A stretch of 64,000 nucleotides of DNA from Pedobacter sp. PF22-3 (GCF_026239555.1 NZ_JAPIVP010000019.1:1-64000), one strand, 5' to 3'; positions 25,447-34,951 are shown, counted from the stretch's first letter. Program-made: numbers and translations. Notes: a model not told the origin generated them from the letters alone.

Positions 25447-26783
25447 TGTTGTGCTTTTAGTGCCAAATATTGATTAATGACATTTACGGTAAGCTTTTGT
25501 GGTGGTGTAAGAATAGCCAGAATACCATGTTTGTTCAATTCTTTAACCATTAGTTTTTTCTCGTAGATAAACTTTTCAGCAATGGTTTTATGATAAATGC
25601 CCTCCACATCTTTAGCAGGTTCTGTACTTAATTCTTTTAGTTCGGTATTTTCGAAAAACACAACCAACAGTAAGTGGTATTTAGCAATTCTTTTTAAATA
25701 TGGCAACTGACGTTGGAGCGCCGATAAACTCTCAAAATTGGTAAAGAAAACCAAAAGACCGCGTTGTTTTACAACAGAACGGACTGTAGTGTACAGGGCC
25801 TCAAGATTACTTTCCAGATAGCGTGTTTTTTCTTTGTAAAGCACGTTCATAATGCTGCCCAGCTGCGAAGTTTTACGGTCGGCCGGTACTATCGATCCGA
25901 TCGTTTCGGATAGGGTAATCAATCCGGCTTTATCTTCTTTAAGCATGGCTACTTTTGAAAGCGCAACGGTAGCATTTATGGCATAATCAAGTAAGCTCAA
26001 TCCTTCAAAAGGCATGCGCATTACCCTCGATTTATCAATGATACAATAAATATGCTGTGATTTCTCATCTATATAGGTGTTCACCATTAAGCTGCCTTTT
26101 CTTGCAGTGGCTTTCCAGTTAATGGTACGGATATCGTCGCCCCCGACATAATTTTTAATCTGGTCAAATTCACTGCTTTGTCCAATCTTTCTGATCTTTT
26201 TAATCCCAAATTCAGTTAAATAGCGTGAAGCAGCCATTAATTCGTATTGGCCAAGATTGATAAATGATGGATAAACAGGTAGAAGTTTGGCGCCATCAAA
26301 ATTGTACCGGCGACTGATTAAACCCAAAGGCGAGCTAATGTATGTTCTAATGAATCCGAAATCATATTCACCACGCTTTGTTGGGCGCAGGTTGTAGTAG
26401 ATCGATTTTATTTCTGCAGGTTTTAAATGGAGCTTAAAATCTTTATCACGAATCTGAAACTGAAAAGGTATTTCGTCAATTACCCTTGCGTTTACCCCGA
26501 AACCATAATAATTTTTTATTTCGATCTGTATCGGGTTTTCATCACCATTACTTAAACGTTTAGAAGTTAATCTTCTGGCTTCAATGCCAATATTATTTCG
26601 GTATAGGATAAAAATATCGATAAAAAATAAAAGGATAACAGCACCTGTTGCAATTTCGGGGATATCGGCTAGCCAAGGAAAAAAGAACTTTAACAAAAAA
26701 AGTAGAATGCAGCATCCTAAGGCCGTGAATAAACGATCGGTCAGGAATAGGTTGCTGTAATACTGCTGAAAGATTTTTTTCAA
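25437..26783 (-). CDS. DUF58 domain-containing protein
   Basis: About 448 aa. Two N-terminal membrane helices (TALGCCILLFLLKFFFPW, ATGAVILLFFIDIFILY) are followed by a beta-rich region and the DUF58 core at GGDDIRTINWKATARKG near residue 230, then a von Willebrand A-like fold with IDKSRVM and TLSETIG. No ATG exists near the start; TTG 26783 (MKKIFQQYYSN) is chosen, while a TTG at 26858 would add residues from a word-repeat spacer. Last gene of the MoxR operon. DUF58 proteins work with MoxR ATPases in an unresolved envelope or chaperone role. Confidence 0.85.
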   Translation of the reverse strand: MKKIFQQYYSNLFLTDRLFTALGCCILLFLLKFFFPWLADIPEIATGAVILLFFIDIFILYRNNIGIEARRLTSKRLSNGDENPIQIEIKNYYGFGVNARVIDEIPFQFQIRDKDFKLHLKPAEIKSIYYNLRPTKRGEYDFGFIRTYISSPLGLISRRYNFDGAKLLPVYPSFINLGQYELMAASRYLTEFGIKKIRKIGQSSEFDQIKNYVGGDDIRTINWKATARKGSLMVNTYIDEKSQHIYCIIDKSRVMRMPFEGLSLLDYAINATVALSKVAMLKEDKAGLITLSETIGSIVPADRKTSQLGSIMNVLYKEKTRYLESNLEALYTTVRSVVKQRGLLVFFTNFESLSALQRQLPYLKRIAKYHLLLVVFFENTELKELSTEPAKDVEGIYHKTIAEKFIYEKKLMVKELNKHGILAILTPPQKLTVNVINQYLALKAQQRI

Positions 26784-26870
26784 TTGTATAGATTGTTTAA
26801 TTGCTAAATTGTTGGAACTGGTTAACTGTATTACAAATTGCAAACTGAAAATTGGCAACTGTTAACTGAC

Positions 26871-27848
26871 CTACCTCGGTACTTCTATTTTTTTAATAAT
26901 CTGATAGATGATATCGCTTGTGGTTAATCCTTCCATTTCTTTTTCAGGTGATAACAAAACCCTATGTGCCAATACGGGGCTTGCGACGGCAATGATATCA
27001 TCCGGTGTAATAAAATCGCGCCCTTGGATAGCAGCAAAAGCTTTTGCACTGTGTACAATGGCTAGTGATGCCCTGGGCGATGCTCCTAAGTATAGCGATG
27101 GGTTGTTGCGGGTTTCACTTACAATTTTGGCAATAAATTCCAATAATTTCGGTTCCACAAATAAATTACGGATAACAGCCCTGGCTTCTAGTATCTGTTG
27201 GATGGATAATACCGGTTTTACATCGCTCAACAATGTTTTATTAACCAGGCTATGTTGTGCCATTAAAATTGCGGTTTCTTCTTCTAATGAAGGATATTTA
27301 ACCTCTATTTTAAATAAAAACCTGTCTAATTGTGCTTCAGGTAAGCGGTATGTGCCTTCCTGCTCAATCGGGTTTTGAGTGGCCAATACCATAAAAGGCT
27401 CGCCCATGATGTAGGTTTGCCCGTCAATAGTTACCTGGCGTTCTTCCATCACTTCGAAAAGTGCAGATTGGGTTTTGGCAGGCGCACGGTTAATCTCGTC
27501 AACCAAAATAATATTTCCGAAAATCGGACCTTTTCTAAATTCAAAATCTCCAGTTTTGGTATTAAATATTGGGGTTCCCAAAACATCAGAAGGCATTAAA
27601 TCTGGCGTAAACTGCACCCTCGAAAATTGCGCCGCTATCGATTTGGCTAGCAGTTTCGCACTAAGCGTTTTAGCTACTCCAGGTACGCCCTCAATTAAGA
27701 TGTGTCCATCGGCTAGCAAACCAACAATTAAGAAATCAATAACCTGTTTTTGGCCGATAATGATATTTCCAAGTACATTTCTGATCTGATTTACCGCCTC
27801 ATTTAAAGCGCTTAAGTCGGTACGTGGGTTAAACTGTTCTTGTTCCAT
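26871..27848 (-). CDS. MoxR family AAA+ ATPase
   Basis: 325-aa ATPase, a presumed chaperone or assembly factor. Walker A-like GVPGVAKTL near residue 54, Walker B ILVDEINRAPAKTQSALFE near 116 and sensor TQNPIEQEGTYRLPEAQLDRF near 160 (the last as overlapping segments TQNPIEQEG and LPEAQLDRF) are family hallmarks. C-terminal GASPRASLAI and PDDI complete the lid domain. Overlaps the DUF4350 gene by 20 nt and precedes DUF58 by about 90 nt. The partner assignment to DUF58 is established for the family. Confidence 0.95.
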   Translation of the reverse strand: MEQEQFNPRTDLSALNEAVNQIRNVLGNIIIGQKQVIDFLIVGLLADGHILIEGVPGVAKTLSAKLLAKSIAAQFSRVQFTPDLMPSDVLGTPIFNTKTGDFEFRKGPIFGNIILVDEINRAPAKTQSALFEVMEERQVTIDGQTYIMGEPFMVLATQNPIEQEGTYRLPEAQLDRFLFKIEVKYPSLEEETAILMAQHSLVNKTLLSDVKPVLSIQQILEARAVIRNLFVEPKLLEFIAKIVSETRNNPSLYLGASPRASLAIVHSAKAFAAIQGRDFITPDDIIAVASPVLAHRVLLSPEKEMEGLTTSDIIYQIIKKIEVPR

Positions 27849-29019
27849 TGCTTTGCGTATTTTTATAAAACTGTTCTATACTTGCGTTTAAATAAATCAA
27901 TTGGGTATCACTTAAGGTGTTCATGGTTGGCGTTTGCATAAAGTGATTGGTAAGCGTTTTGGCCAGCGCTTCGTTAATGCCTGTTTTTTCCATGAGTAAC
28001 TGGGCAAAGTTGCCGTCAATATCGTTGGTTTTTAGGTAATATCTTGTTCTTAAATATTCCAAAAAATAGTTGATCTTTTTTAAGGCGATATCGATGTTGT
28101 TGCGTTCGTGGTAATAAACACTGCCCACTACATGGACAAATGCCAATGAAGAATTGGTAAGCGGATCAGCAATTGGGATAATTCTTTGCCTGCGCTTCAT
28201 ATCGTATAACACAAAAATGATTAAGCTGAATATGGCCAGATAATAAGCATATTTCAGTTCAGGATGTTTAAAGAATACCCTGAGCATATCAGTAGTGGTG
28301 GTTTTTTGTGCAGAAAAATACTCGTCGAAAATGACCTGCCGAGTACCATGTAAATAACTTAAGGTTTTAGCGGCATATTCTGCACCATACTTATCCAGCA
28401 GATTGAAATTAGTGTAAAAACCTGGCTCGGCAATTAAGTATAGATTTCCTTTGCCATAGCTGTAACGGACAAAGTTGGGCTTCCCGTCTCCGTTTACGCC
28501 GAGTACAGTAGCCTTACTGGTATCAAGTTTGTTGTAATATTGACTGCCAATCCCCCTTTCAAAACCATAGTTTGCCTCAGTTTTCAAACTTGGGTTAGTG
28601 AAATTCAGCGTGCTCCCTTCGGCAGACATGGTGCTAAGCGATTGTAGTTTAAGGCTTTTTTCTATTTTTCCCAGCTCGTAACTGGCAATAAAAACATCAT
28701 TACCGGTCTGCATGAATTTAACCAGCTGATCAAAGTCTGTTTTGCTGATTTCTGCTTGTTGGGCAACGATTAAATATGCTGCTTTGTTAAAATTTTTATC
28801 CTTTAAAGTATTGTAAATAGCCGTTTTAGATTGTTTTATCTTTGCCTCCGGTAAAATGTCCTTTATCCGATGGTACAAAATATATGTTCCATATGGGATT
28901 TTATCCTTTACTGCATAGGTGGGGGCCCAGTTGGTTGGGGTGGGTTTGTTGTACTGGGCAACCAAATAAAGAATAATTAGTATAGCCCCAATTGTCAGAT
29001 ATATTTTATAACCTTTCAT
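27829..29019 (-). CDS. DUF4350 domain-containing membrane protein
   Basis: 396 aa with an N-terminal helix (IYLTIGAILIILYLVAQY), an extracytoplasmic DUF4350 region (YGTYILYHRIKDILPEAK near residue 43, then VAQQAEISKTDFDQL) and a second helix near residue 260 (YAYYLAIFSLIIFVLYDM) followed by a cytoplasmic tail of 115 or so residues. DUF4350 has a glutamine-amidotransferase-like fold without obvious catalytic residues. Overlaps its upstream neighbour by 4 nt and MoxR by 20 nt, so translation is probably coupled. Confidence 0.85.
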   Translation of the reverse strand: MKGYKIYLTIGAILIILYLVAQYNKPTPTNWAPTYAVKDKIPYGTYILYHRIKDILPEAKIKQSKTAIYNTLKDKNFNKAAYLIVAQQAEISKTDFDQLVKFMQTGNDVFIASYELGKIEKSLKLQSLSTMSAEGSTLNFTNPSLKTEANYGFERGIGSQYYNKLDTSKATVLGVNGDGKPNFVRYSYGKGNLYLIAEPGFYTNFNLLDKYGAEYAAKTLSYLHGTRQVIFDEYFSAQKTTTTDMLRVFFKHPELKYAYYLAIFSLIIFVLYDMKRRQRIIPIADPLTNSSLAFVHVVGSVYYHERNNIDIALKKINYFLEYLRTRYYLKTNDIDGNFAQLLMEKTGINEALAKTLTNHFMQTPTMNTLSDTQLIYLNASIEQFYKNTQSNGTRTV

Positions 29020-29744
29020 TTAATCTGGCTGTTAAACTGGTTAAACGATTGGTTAATAGGTTCAAATTTTCCTTCATCAATGGGGAAATCGCCGTACCAG
29101 ATGTAATCGAACTGCAGGGTAAGCTTACCAAAATCATTTCTGAGTTCCGGTTTATCGATTTCCATTAAATAATTGTAATTGGTTTTATCAGGCTGCCAAT
29201 GGATGATTTCGGCATCACTCAGTTTTTTTAATGCCCTTAAATATAAAAGCCTAACCGCCAGGCGGAATTTTCTTTCCGCAACCAATCTTTGCAGTTCTTG
29301 TTCATAATCGATTTCATGGATGTTTTCGGTAATCACATCGTATGGAAGGATTGTTGCTTTCGATTTTTTCCTGAATATATTCTCAGCCCCGATGGTTTTG
29401 ATTACGATAAACAAAATAAGCGCTACGCCTAGTCCGATAAAAATATACCTCGAAATTAAATTAGAGGTTGCCCCCTGAATTAATGAGCTGATTAAACGCC
29501 AAAACCACATCCAGAATTTATCCCACCACGACAATTGCTGCTCGCCAATTTCATCATATTGAAATTCTTTTTGCTCTTTATAGGTGCTGATGGAATCTTT
29601 ATCGAATTTTAATGGGGTAATTTTAGCACTGTCAATCCTGATTTCCTTAATAATAGGTTTAGGCTTAACATGCTGTGCTTTGCTGATTACCGGAATAAAA
29701 AACAAAAGTGAAGCAAGAAGATATCGGAATAGTGCGCGCTGCAT
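29016..29744 (-). CDS. DUF4129 domain-containing protein
   Basis: 242 aa from the ATG at 29744 (MQRALFRYLLASLLFF), chosen because it lies 1 nt after the upstream stop; a longer reading from 29792 would overlap that gene. A signal-like N-terminus, a central helix (ISRYIFIGLGVALILFIVIK) and a C-terminal DUF4129 region with YEQELQRLVAERKFRLAVRL and DFGKLTLQFDYIWYGD. DUF4129 is often linked to MoxR/DUF58 or transglutaminase genes. Function unknown. Confidence 0.85.
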   Translation of the reverse strand: MQRALFRYLLASLLFFIPVISKAQHVKPKPIIKEIRIDSAKITPLKFDKDSISTYKEQKEFQYDEIGEQQLSWWDKFWMWFWRLISSLIQGATSNLISRYIFIGLGVALILFIVIKTIGAENIFRKKSKATILPYDVITENIHEIDYEQELQRLVAERKFRLAVRLLYLRALKKLSDAEIIHWQPDKTNYNYLMEIDKPELRNDFGKLTLQFDYIWYGDFPIDEGKFEPINQSFNQFNSQIK

Positions 29745-29745
29745 T

Positions 29746-30630
29746 TTAATATTCTTCAGGTCTGGTATCAATAGGTTTTTCGATATCGCCAAAATTAGAA
29801 ATCCTTTCCATTAAACCCGTGCTTTCTTTTTGTTCAACCAAACTAAAATAAGCTAATGAAATGGTAATGATGGGAATAATGGTAAACACCTGGCACAACG
29901 ATTGCAAAACCGTTGTAATCATGGTGAGCGTTAATGACATGTGTGGGCTTTTATGGGTAAACATACCAATCATATTAAACAGGCTGGTAGGCAGAATGAT
30001 CATGCTCATGCAGGCGTAAACAATAATCCATACCACGATCAGCGTGCCAAAGGTAATCCAGAAATTATCTTTTATAATATTGAAACTTCTACTAAAAGAA
30101 TAGCCAAAAGAACCATTTTCAATAACCATTATGGGATAGATCATGGCTACATAGGGGAATAACCAGAAACCGGGCAGAAGGCAAAACATAAAAGCGATAA
30201 GTAACATGATAATCAGTAGAATAGAGCTGCCAAAAATCCGGAAGAAATAATGTTTAAAGTATCCCCATACCTCATCTGTTGTAGGTGTTTGGTTGCCTTT
30301 TTTTACGTAAATAGCTATATAAGAGAGGATGGCAACACTCATGCTCGTATAAGAGGCCAAAGAAAACAAAATAGAAAGAAAATATTCTAATCCATATAAC
30401 GCAGAGAAGCCTAATCCATTGCTGTTTTTACCATTACCGATGGTATTGATAATATTAACCATTTTATATTGTTGCATTAACATGGTTAACATACTGGCCA
30501 GTACAAATAAGCCACAGAATGTAAAATATATTTTGATTAGCGGCTTAATATTTTGGCGCACAAAAGTAAAGGTATCATTGATTACCTGTCCGAAATCTCT
30601 TCTTTTCTTAAATTCAATTTTCCCTGGCAT
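29746..30630 (-). CDS. Multi-pass membrane protein of the MoxR operon
   Basis: 294 aa from ATG 30630 (MPGKIEFKKRRDFGQVINDT), preferred to an upstream non-ATG start. Around six transmembrane segments. The soluble N-terminus followed by FTFVRQNIKPLIKIYF resembles the glycerophosphodiester phosphodiesterase membrane-domain/DUF975 style of polytopic proteins, but I cannot name the family with confidence. Overlaps the SpoIIM-like gene by 17 nt and lies 1 nt from DUF4129. A conserved member of this cluster by position. Confidence 0.75.
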   Translation of the reverse strand: MPGKIEFKKRRDFGQVINDTFTFVRQNIKPLIKIYFTFCGLFVLASMLTMLMQQYKMVNIINTIGNGKNSNGLGFSALYGLEYFLSILFSLASYTSMSVAILSYIAIYVKKGNQTPTTDEVWGYFKHYFFRIFGSSILLIIMLLIAFMFCLLPGFWLFPYVAMIYPIMVIENGSFGYSFSRSFNIIKDNFWITFGTLIVVWIIVYACMSMIILPTSLFNMIGMFTHKSPHMSLTLTMITTVLQSLCQVFTIIPIITISLAYFSLVEQKESTGLMERISNFGDIEKPIDTRPEEY

Positions 30631-31579
30631 GTGAGTGTTGCTTGTTATTGTAGATTTTAATGGGGTAAATAAATACATACCAGATAATAAAAGCTGCAGA
30701 AGATAATAATATCAGCGCGCTCAGCCATAAGGGCATTTCAGTATGTCGGGTAACAAAGCTTTCGAAAAATGCGGCCACAATAAAAATCGGGATCAGACCT
30801 ATTACAATTTTTAATCCATCTTTTGCGCCTTTTAATACAGAGGCCATTCGGGTATAAGTTTTAGGGAATAAAAGGCTATTGCCCAAAACTAAACCCGCTG
30901 CACCCGCTAAAACAATTGCCGATATTTCCAACGTTCCGTGAATCCAGATCACCAGAACCGATTGAAAGCCCAGGCCTTTGCTAAAAAAGAAATATTGGAA
31001 AGAACCGAGCATAATCCCGTTCCTGAATAACGAAACAATAGAACCAAATGAAAATAAGATACCTAAAACAAAAGTATACAAAGCAACGAAGATGTTATTG
31101 GAGCCAATCTGCAAAAACATCATAAATTCATTGCTTTGCTTGTAAACCCCAAAAGGATCACCTTTTGCAATATTTTCGTTTGTCATATTTACATAGGCGT
31201 CGCCCATAATCAAACGGACAAAAGTATCGTCATATTTAGCAGATAATGCACCAATGGCACAAGAAACCAAAAAAAATGCCAGGGCATAAAATACTTGTTT
31301 TCTTTGTTGCAACAATATTAAAGGGAGTTCAGTTTGCCAGAAATGAATAAAGCGGTTCGATTTTTCCTTTTTGTTTTTGTAAACTGTTTGGTGTAATTTG
31401 GAAGCTAAGCCGTTAAGATATTCAGTTGTTTTCGAATTTGGATAAAACGTTTTCGAGTATGCCAGATCATTGGTGATCTCAATAAACTGATTGGCCACGT
31501 CATCGGGACTTGCCTGTTGCATGGAATCGTAATGCTGCCACTTTTTCGAATTCTGTTTAACAAATAGTGCTTCTCTCAT
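30614..31579 (-). CDS. Stage II sporulation protein M-like (DUF95) membrane protein
   Basis: 321 aa. A cytoplasmic N-terminal region of about 100 residues (MREALFVKQNSKKWQHYDSM, then VANQFIEITNDLAYSKTFYP) precedes five or so helices with the SpoIIM-type segments LGILFSFGSIVSLFRNGIML and IWIHGTLEISAIVLAGAAGL. Non-sporulating Bacteroidetes carry this form with MoxR/RDD genes, so a sporulation role is not implied. First gene of the six-gene minus-strand operon, divergent from the RDD gene. Confidence 0.87.
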   Translation of the reverse strand: MREALFVKQNSKKWQHYDSMQQASPDDVANQFIEITNDLAYSKTFYPNSKTTEYLNGLASKLHQTVYKNKKEKSNRFIHFWQTELPLILLQQRKQVFYALAFFLVSCAIGALSAKYDDTFVRLIMGDAYVNMTNENIAKGDPFGVYKQSNEFMMFLQIGSNNIFVALYTFVLGILFSFGSIVSLFRNGIMLGSFQYFFFSKGLGFQSVLVIWIHGTLEISAIVLAGAAGLVLGNSLLFPKTYTRMASVLKGAKDGLKIVIGLIPIFIVAAFFESFVTRHTEMPLWLSALILLSSAAFIIWYVFIYPIKIYNNKQHSHAREN

Positions 31580-31763
31580 TTAAAGGCGTTACCAAATCTT
31601 GGGTTAAAATAGTTAAATTTTCATGGAAATAAAACCCGAATTATTCCCAGATGTTTTAATTCATGAAAAGAAATATATATGAAACAGCTAAATCGAAAAA
31701 TATAATAAATCTTTATTTTCAAATAAATAAAGATTTAACTATAGCTATTATCTTTAAAAAAAT

Positions 31764-31771
31764 TATGTTTG
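31764..31771 (+). promoter_or_regulatory. -7 promoter box before the RDD gene
   Basis: TATGTTTG matches TAnnTTTG and ends 6 nt before ATG 31778. It argues against a TTG start at 31769 inside the box. Confidence 0.5.
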
Positions 31772-31777
31772 AATAAT

Positions 31778-32521
31778 ATGGATAGCATCAGAATTAGCAC
31801 GGCTCAGAATATTGATATTGATTACGAAATTGCCGGCCTTGGAGAACGTATCGCCGCAAGGTGTATCGACTTGGCCGGATTTATAATGCTCGCTGTAATT
31901 ACCATGGTAATTATGGGAGCTGCTCAAATGGCAATGTCTGGAAGTGCTGCGATAGTTATTTTATTTATTTTCCTGGCTGTTTTTGTTTTTTATGATCTGG
32001 TTTGCGAAATCACTATGGATGGACAAACTTTTGGAAAAAAGGTGCTAAAGATCAAGGTGATCAGTATTGATGGTACACAGCCAACCTTCGGGCAGTATAT
32101 TTTTAGATGGTTATTCCGGATGATTGATTTTGGCTTTCCTTTTGGCTGGGGCGTTGTTGCACTGGTATCGGTAGCGATAACTAAAAACCACCAGCGTTTG
32201 GGAGATTTATTGGCCAAAACAACCTTAATTAAAACTAAACCTCGCACAGAATTAGCCAATGTTGCATTTAGTTTTAATCTGCCTGAAGAATATGAGCCGC
32301 TGTTTAAGGAAGTTCTTCATTTAAATGATCGGGATATAGAACTTATTCATGAAGTGTTAACCAGTTATTATCAAACAGGTAATGCCGATTTAATTTATGC
32401 CATGGCGGCTAAAACTAAAACCCATATTTTGGTAAACATTCCAGCAGGAATGAACGAATTACAGTTTTTAGAAACGGTATTAAAGGATTATAATCACCTT
32501 ACGGCTAATATAAATGTTTAG
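31778..32521 (+). CDS. RDD family membrane protein
   Basis: 247 aa (MDSIRISTAQNIDIDYEIAG). The RDD domain gives its name residues in GERIAARCIDLAGF near 25 and DLVCEITMDGQTFGKKVLKI near 75, with three to four helices and a cytoplasmic C-terminal tail ending in residues that include LPEEYEPLFKEVLHLNDRDI. Divergent from the SpoIIM/MoxR operon, with which RDD genes co-occur widely; likely part of the same membrane system. The stop overlaps the convergent DUF2752 gene by 4 nt. Confidence 0.88.
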   Translation: MDSIRISTAQNIDIDYEIAGLGERIAARCIDLAGFIMLAVITMVIMGAAQMAMSGSAAIVILFIFLAVFVFYDLVCEITMDGQTFGKKVLKIKVISIDGTQPTFGQYIFRWLFRMIDFGFPFGWGVVALVSVAITKNHQRLGDLLAKTTLIKTKPRTELANVAFSFNLPEEYEPLFKEVLHLNDRDIELIHEVLTSYYQTGNADLIYAMAAKTKTHILVNIPAGMNELQFLETVLKDYNHLTANINV

Positions 32522-32844
32522 CTAAAAAACATTTTTTGTAAATAGCAGATCATTACAAAATTACCAACAACGATAACCAATATTTTAAAGATAAAGGAAC
32601 GCTGTTTAAACTGAAATTTATACAATAGACTAGCTGTGATAAATAAAAACAGCAGGGGAATGGTAGGAGGGTAAAGCGACCAGCTTTTTGATAAATCGCC
32701 TTGAATAAGCGCGATAAAAGATCTTTGAAAGCCACAACCCGGACAGTCGATACCTGTTAAGGATTTAAAGGGGCATGGGATTAAATGATTTTGCAGCCAA
32801 TCAACCAGGTTGATTAAGCTGCAAAATATAAATATGATAAACAT
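32518..32844 (-). CDS. DUF2752 domain-containing membrane protein
   Basis: 108 aa with three hydrophobic segments. CPFKSLTGIDCPGCGFQRSF near residue 23 is the DUF2752 signature, with cysteines at CPF, CPGC. Family function unknown. It starts 6 nt after the DUF5684 gene stop, so the two are an operon, and its own stop overlaps the convergent RDD gene. Confidence 0.87.
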   Translation of the reverse strand: MFIIFIFCSLINLVDWLQNHLIPCPFKSLTGIDCPGCGFQRSFIALIQGDLSKSWSLYPPTIPLLFLFITASLLYKFQFKQRSFIFKILVIVVGNFVMICYLQKMFFS

Positions 32845-32850
32845 TCTAAA

Positions 32851-33357
32851 TTATACTACTGGTGGAGTATCATTAGGATTGTTTTGATTATCAGTTGGTT
32901 TGTTGAAAGGATTGTTTGGGCTATTGAATGGGTTGTTTGGATTATTAAAAGGATTATTTCCAAACCCACCATTTTGTGCTTCTGCTGCTGATGGTCCTAA
33001 GTATTTAGCATCTCCAAAACCTAAAATTGGCCAGAAGATGTAAGGGAAAATAACCATACCAACGGTAAAACCTTCTGATTTGCCAAAGCTTTTGCTTACT
33101 AAATTGTAAAGCCAGATTGCAAACACAATGTTAACACAAGGAATGATCAGCCATAAAATCCAGATCATTGGTTTACCAACAATTTCTAATAAAATAATTA
33201 AATTGTAGATAGGAATAATAGCTGCCCAGCCTGGTTTGCCCGCTTTTTCGAACACTTTCCACATGCCTACAATCATTATTACGATTATTGCAAGATATAC
33301 GATTGCAATACCTCCTCCAATGCCCGCGGCTACTCCGCTTGATTCATACTCATTCAT
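32851..33357 (-). CDS. DUF5684-like membrane protein with Asn/Pro-rich tail
   Basis: 168 aa. Three to four helices in residues 10-115, with GKPGWAAIIPIYNLIILLEI, the core seen in DUF5684/signal-peptidase-like small membrane proteins. The C-terminal 40 residues are a low-complexity tail of NNPFN repeats (NPFNNPNNPFNSPNNPFNKP). Tail codons are repetitive, suggesting expansion by slippage. Function unknown; co-transcribed with DUF2752. Confidence 0.78.
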   Translation of the reverse strand: MNEYESSGVAAGIGGGIAIVYLAIIVIMIVGMWKVFEKAGKPGWAAIIPIYNLIILLEIVGKPMIWILWLIIPCVNIVFAIWLYNLVSKSFGKSEGFTVGMVIFPYIFWPILGFGDAKYLGPSAAEAQNGGFGNNPFNNPNNPFNSPNNPFNKPTDNQNNPNDTPPVV

Positions 33358-33442
33358 AAATTACTGTTTTTAAAGGTGATTAATTTAAATTGTCGAACTA
33401 AAGTAATTTTTTTTATTCAAAAATGGAATAAATGAGCATTTA

Positions 33443-34168
33443 TTATTTCAACACCGCAGCTAACTTTGTTGATAAAGAGGTAGCCCATCCGGCATACATT
33501 TTGGCACTGGGGTGTAGTCCATCGTCTGCTACCAGCGATAGGTCGGTTGCTGCATTTCTTGATGCAGGTGTGATATTGGTATAGCTCACGCCTGCTGCCA
33601 GCGTTATTTCCTGGTTTGCCGCGTTAAAACTATCAATTTCAGTGGCAACAGTTTGCGTGTTTCTTCCTGAGTTTTTGCCGAAAGGAGTAGCGCCCCAATC
33701 GGGTATGGAAACCACAAAAACCCTAGATTTATTGCCGCCTGCATAAGCAATTGCCGTTTGTAACAATTCTGAGAATTCCTTTTTATAGGTGCTTAAAGGG
33801 TAACCCCTATATTGATTATTTACACCAATTAAAAGCGTAACAAAACTGAAAGTGCCGTTTAAATTTTCCCTTTTGATGGCCGCCTGAAGCTCGTCGGTTG
33901 TCCAGCCTGTAGTGGCAATAATTTTAGGATTGGCTACGGTGATGTTTTGAGCTTTTAATAAACCTTGAAGCTGATAAGGAAAAGATTCGGCTTGCTTAAC
34001 CGATTCGCCAATGGTGTAAGAATCGCCAAGGGCTAAATAAGTGAAATTTCCAGTTTCTTTTGAAGGAATTGTAGCTGGATTGGTTGCTGGCTCGTTAATC
34101 ATGGGGGCTTGTTTTGTACAGCCCGAAGTTAAGAAAGAAAATAAAATGGCGCTTAATAAAATCTTCAT
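33443..34168 (-). CDS. SGNH/GDSL hydrolase lipoprotein
   Basis: 241-aa predicted esterase or lysophospholipase. Signal peptide with lipobox LTSGC, so Cys17 is the lipidation site. Block I LALGDSYTIGES (nucleophile Ser) near residue 45, block III LIGVNNQYRG near 113 and block V DDGLHPSAKMYA (Asp and His) near 215 give the complete SGNH set; block II Gly is within ATTGW. Probably anchored to the outer or inner membrane facing the periplasm. Substrate unknown. Confidence 0.9.
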   Translation of the reverse strand: MKILLSAILFSFLTSGCTKQAPMINEPATNPATIPSKETGNFTYLALGDSYTIGESVKQAESFPYQLQGLLKAQNITVANPKIIATTGWTTDELQAAIKRENLNGTFSFVTLLIGVNNQYRGYPLSTYKKEFSELLQTAIAYAGGNKSRVFVVSIPDWGATPFGKNSGRNTQTVATEIDSFNAANQEITLAAGVSYTNITPASRNAATDLSLVADDGLHPSAKMYAGWATSLSTKLAAVLK

Positions 34169-34208
34169 AACTTGATCTACGAAGTAGCTTCAAGCCTGGT
34201 TTTATCGT

Positions 34209-34946
34209 TTACTCAACCAGCTTCATTTGAAACAATTCTGCAATGTGGTTTTTCAGTTTATCTTTAACTTCCTGCATGTCTGGCTGATAGCCTAATTCCT
34301 GTGCTAAAGAGGTTACCGCTTTATCATCAATGCCGCATGGAACAATATTTTTGAAATAATCCAAATCTACATTTACATTAAAGGCAAAGCCATGCATGGT
34401 AACCCAGCGACTGCAGCGTACGCCCATGGCACATATTTTACGTGCCTTTTCATTGTCGGCATCCAGCCAAACTCCGGTAAAACCCGGATAACGTCCTGCT
34501 TCTATCCCATAATCCTTTAAGGTAAGGATAACGGCTTCTTCCAGGGTGCGTAGATATAAATGGATATCGGTAAAAAAATTATCAAGATCAAGGATGGGGT
34601 AGCCTACAATCTGCCCTGGCCCATGATAAGTAATATCACCACCGCGGTTTATTTTATAGTAGGTGGCTTGTTTATCTTGTAATCCCTGCTCATCCAATAA
34701 TAAATTTTCGGGATGCCCGCTTTTGCCTAGCGTATAAACGTGCGGATGCTCGCAAAATATAAGATGGTTTGGCGTAGGCTTATTCGTGTTATTAACCCGG
34801 TTCTCTGTTTTAATGGCTACAGTTTTATTGAGCAGATCTTCCTGTTTATCCCAGGCTTCCTGGTAGTCTGTTAAGCCCCAGTCTGTAAAAATAGTTGGCT
34901 TAAAGTCCTTAGCAATTGCTTTATCCGCTGTCTCGTTCATCTCCAT
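34209..34946 (-). CDS. lipB: Octanoyltransferase LipB
   Basis: 245-aa enzyme that moves octanoyl from acyl carrier protein to lipoyl domains in lipoic acid synthesis. FCEHPHVYTLGKSG near residue 69, NRGGDITYHGPGQIVGYPIL near 99 and the catalytic region KICAMGVRCSRWVTMHGFAF with the Cys of PCGI near 205 are all present. It starts 5 nt after the phosphopantetheinyl transferase stop: a natural pairing, since both act on acyl carrier proteins. Confidence 0.95.
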   Translation of the reverse strand: MEMNETADKAIAKDFKPTIFTDWGLTDYQEAWDKQEDLLNKTVAIKTENRVNNTNKPTPNHLIFCEHPHVYTLGKSGHPENLLLDEQGLQDKQATYYKINRGGDITYHGPGQIVGYPILDLDNFFTDIHLYLRTLEEAVILTLKDYGIEAGRYPGFTGVWLDADNEKARKICAMGVRCSRWVTMHGFAFNVNVDLDYFKNIVPCGIDDKAVTSLAQELGYQPDMQEVKDKLKNHIAELFQMKLVE

Positions 34947-34951
34947 GTATA

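Noticed and set aside
30614..31579. Evidence for sporulation from the SpoIIM-like gene
   Set aside because: The DUF95/SpoIIM fold is widespread in non-sporulating bacteria; no other sporulation gene is present.
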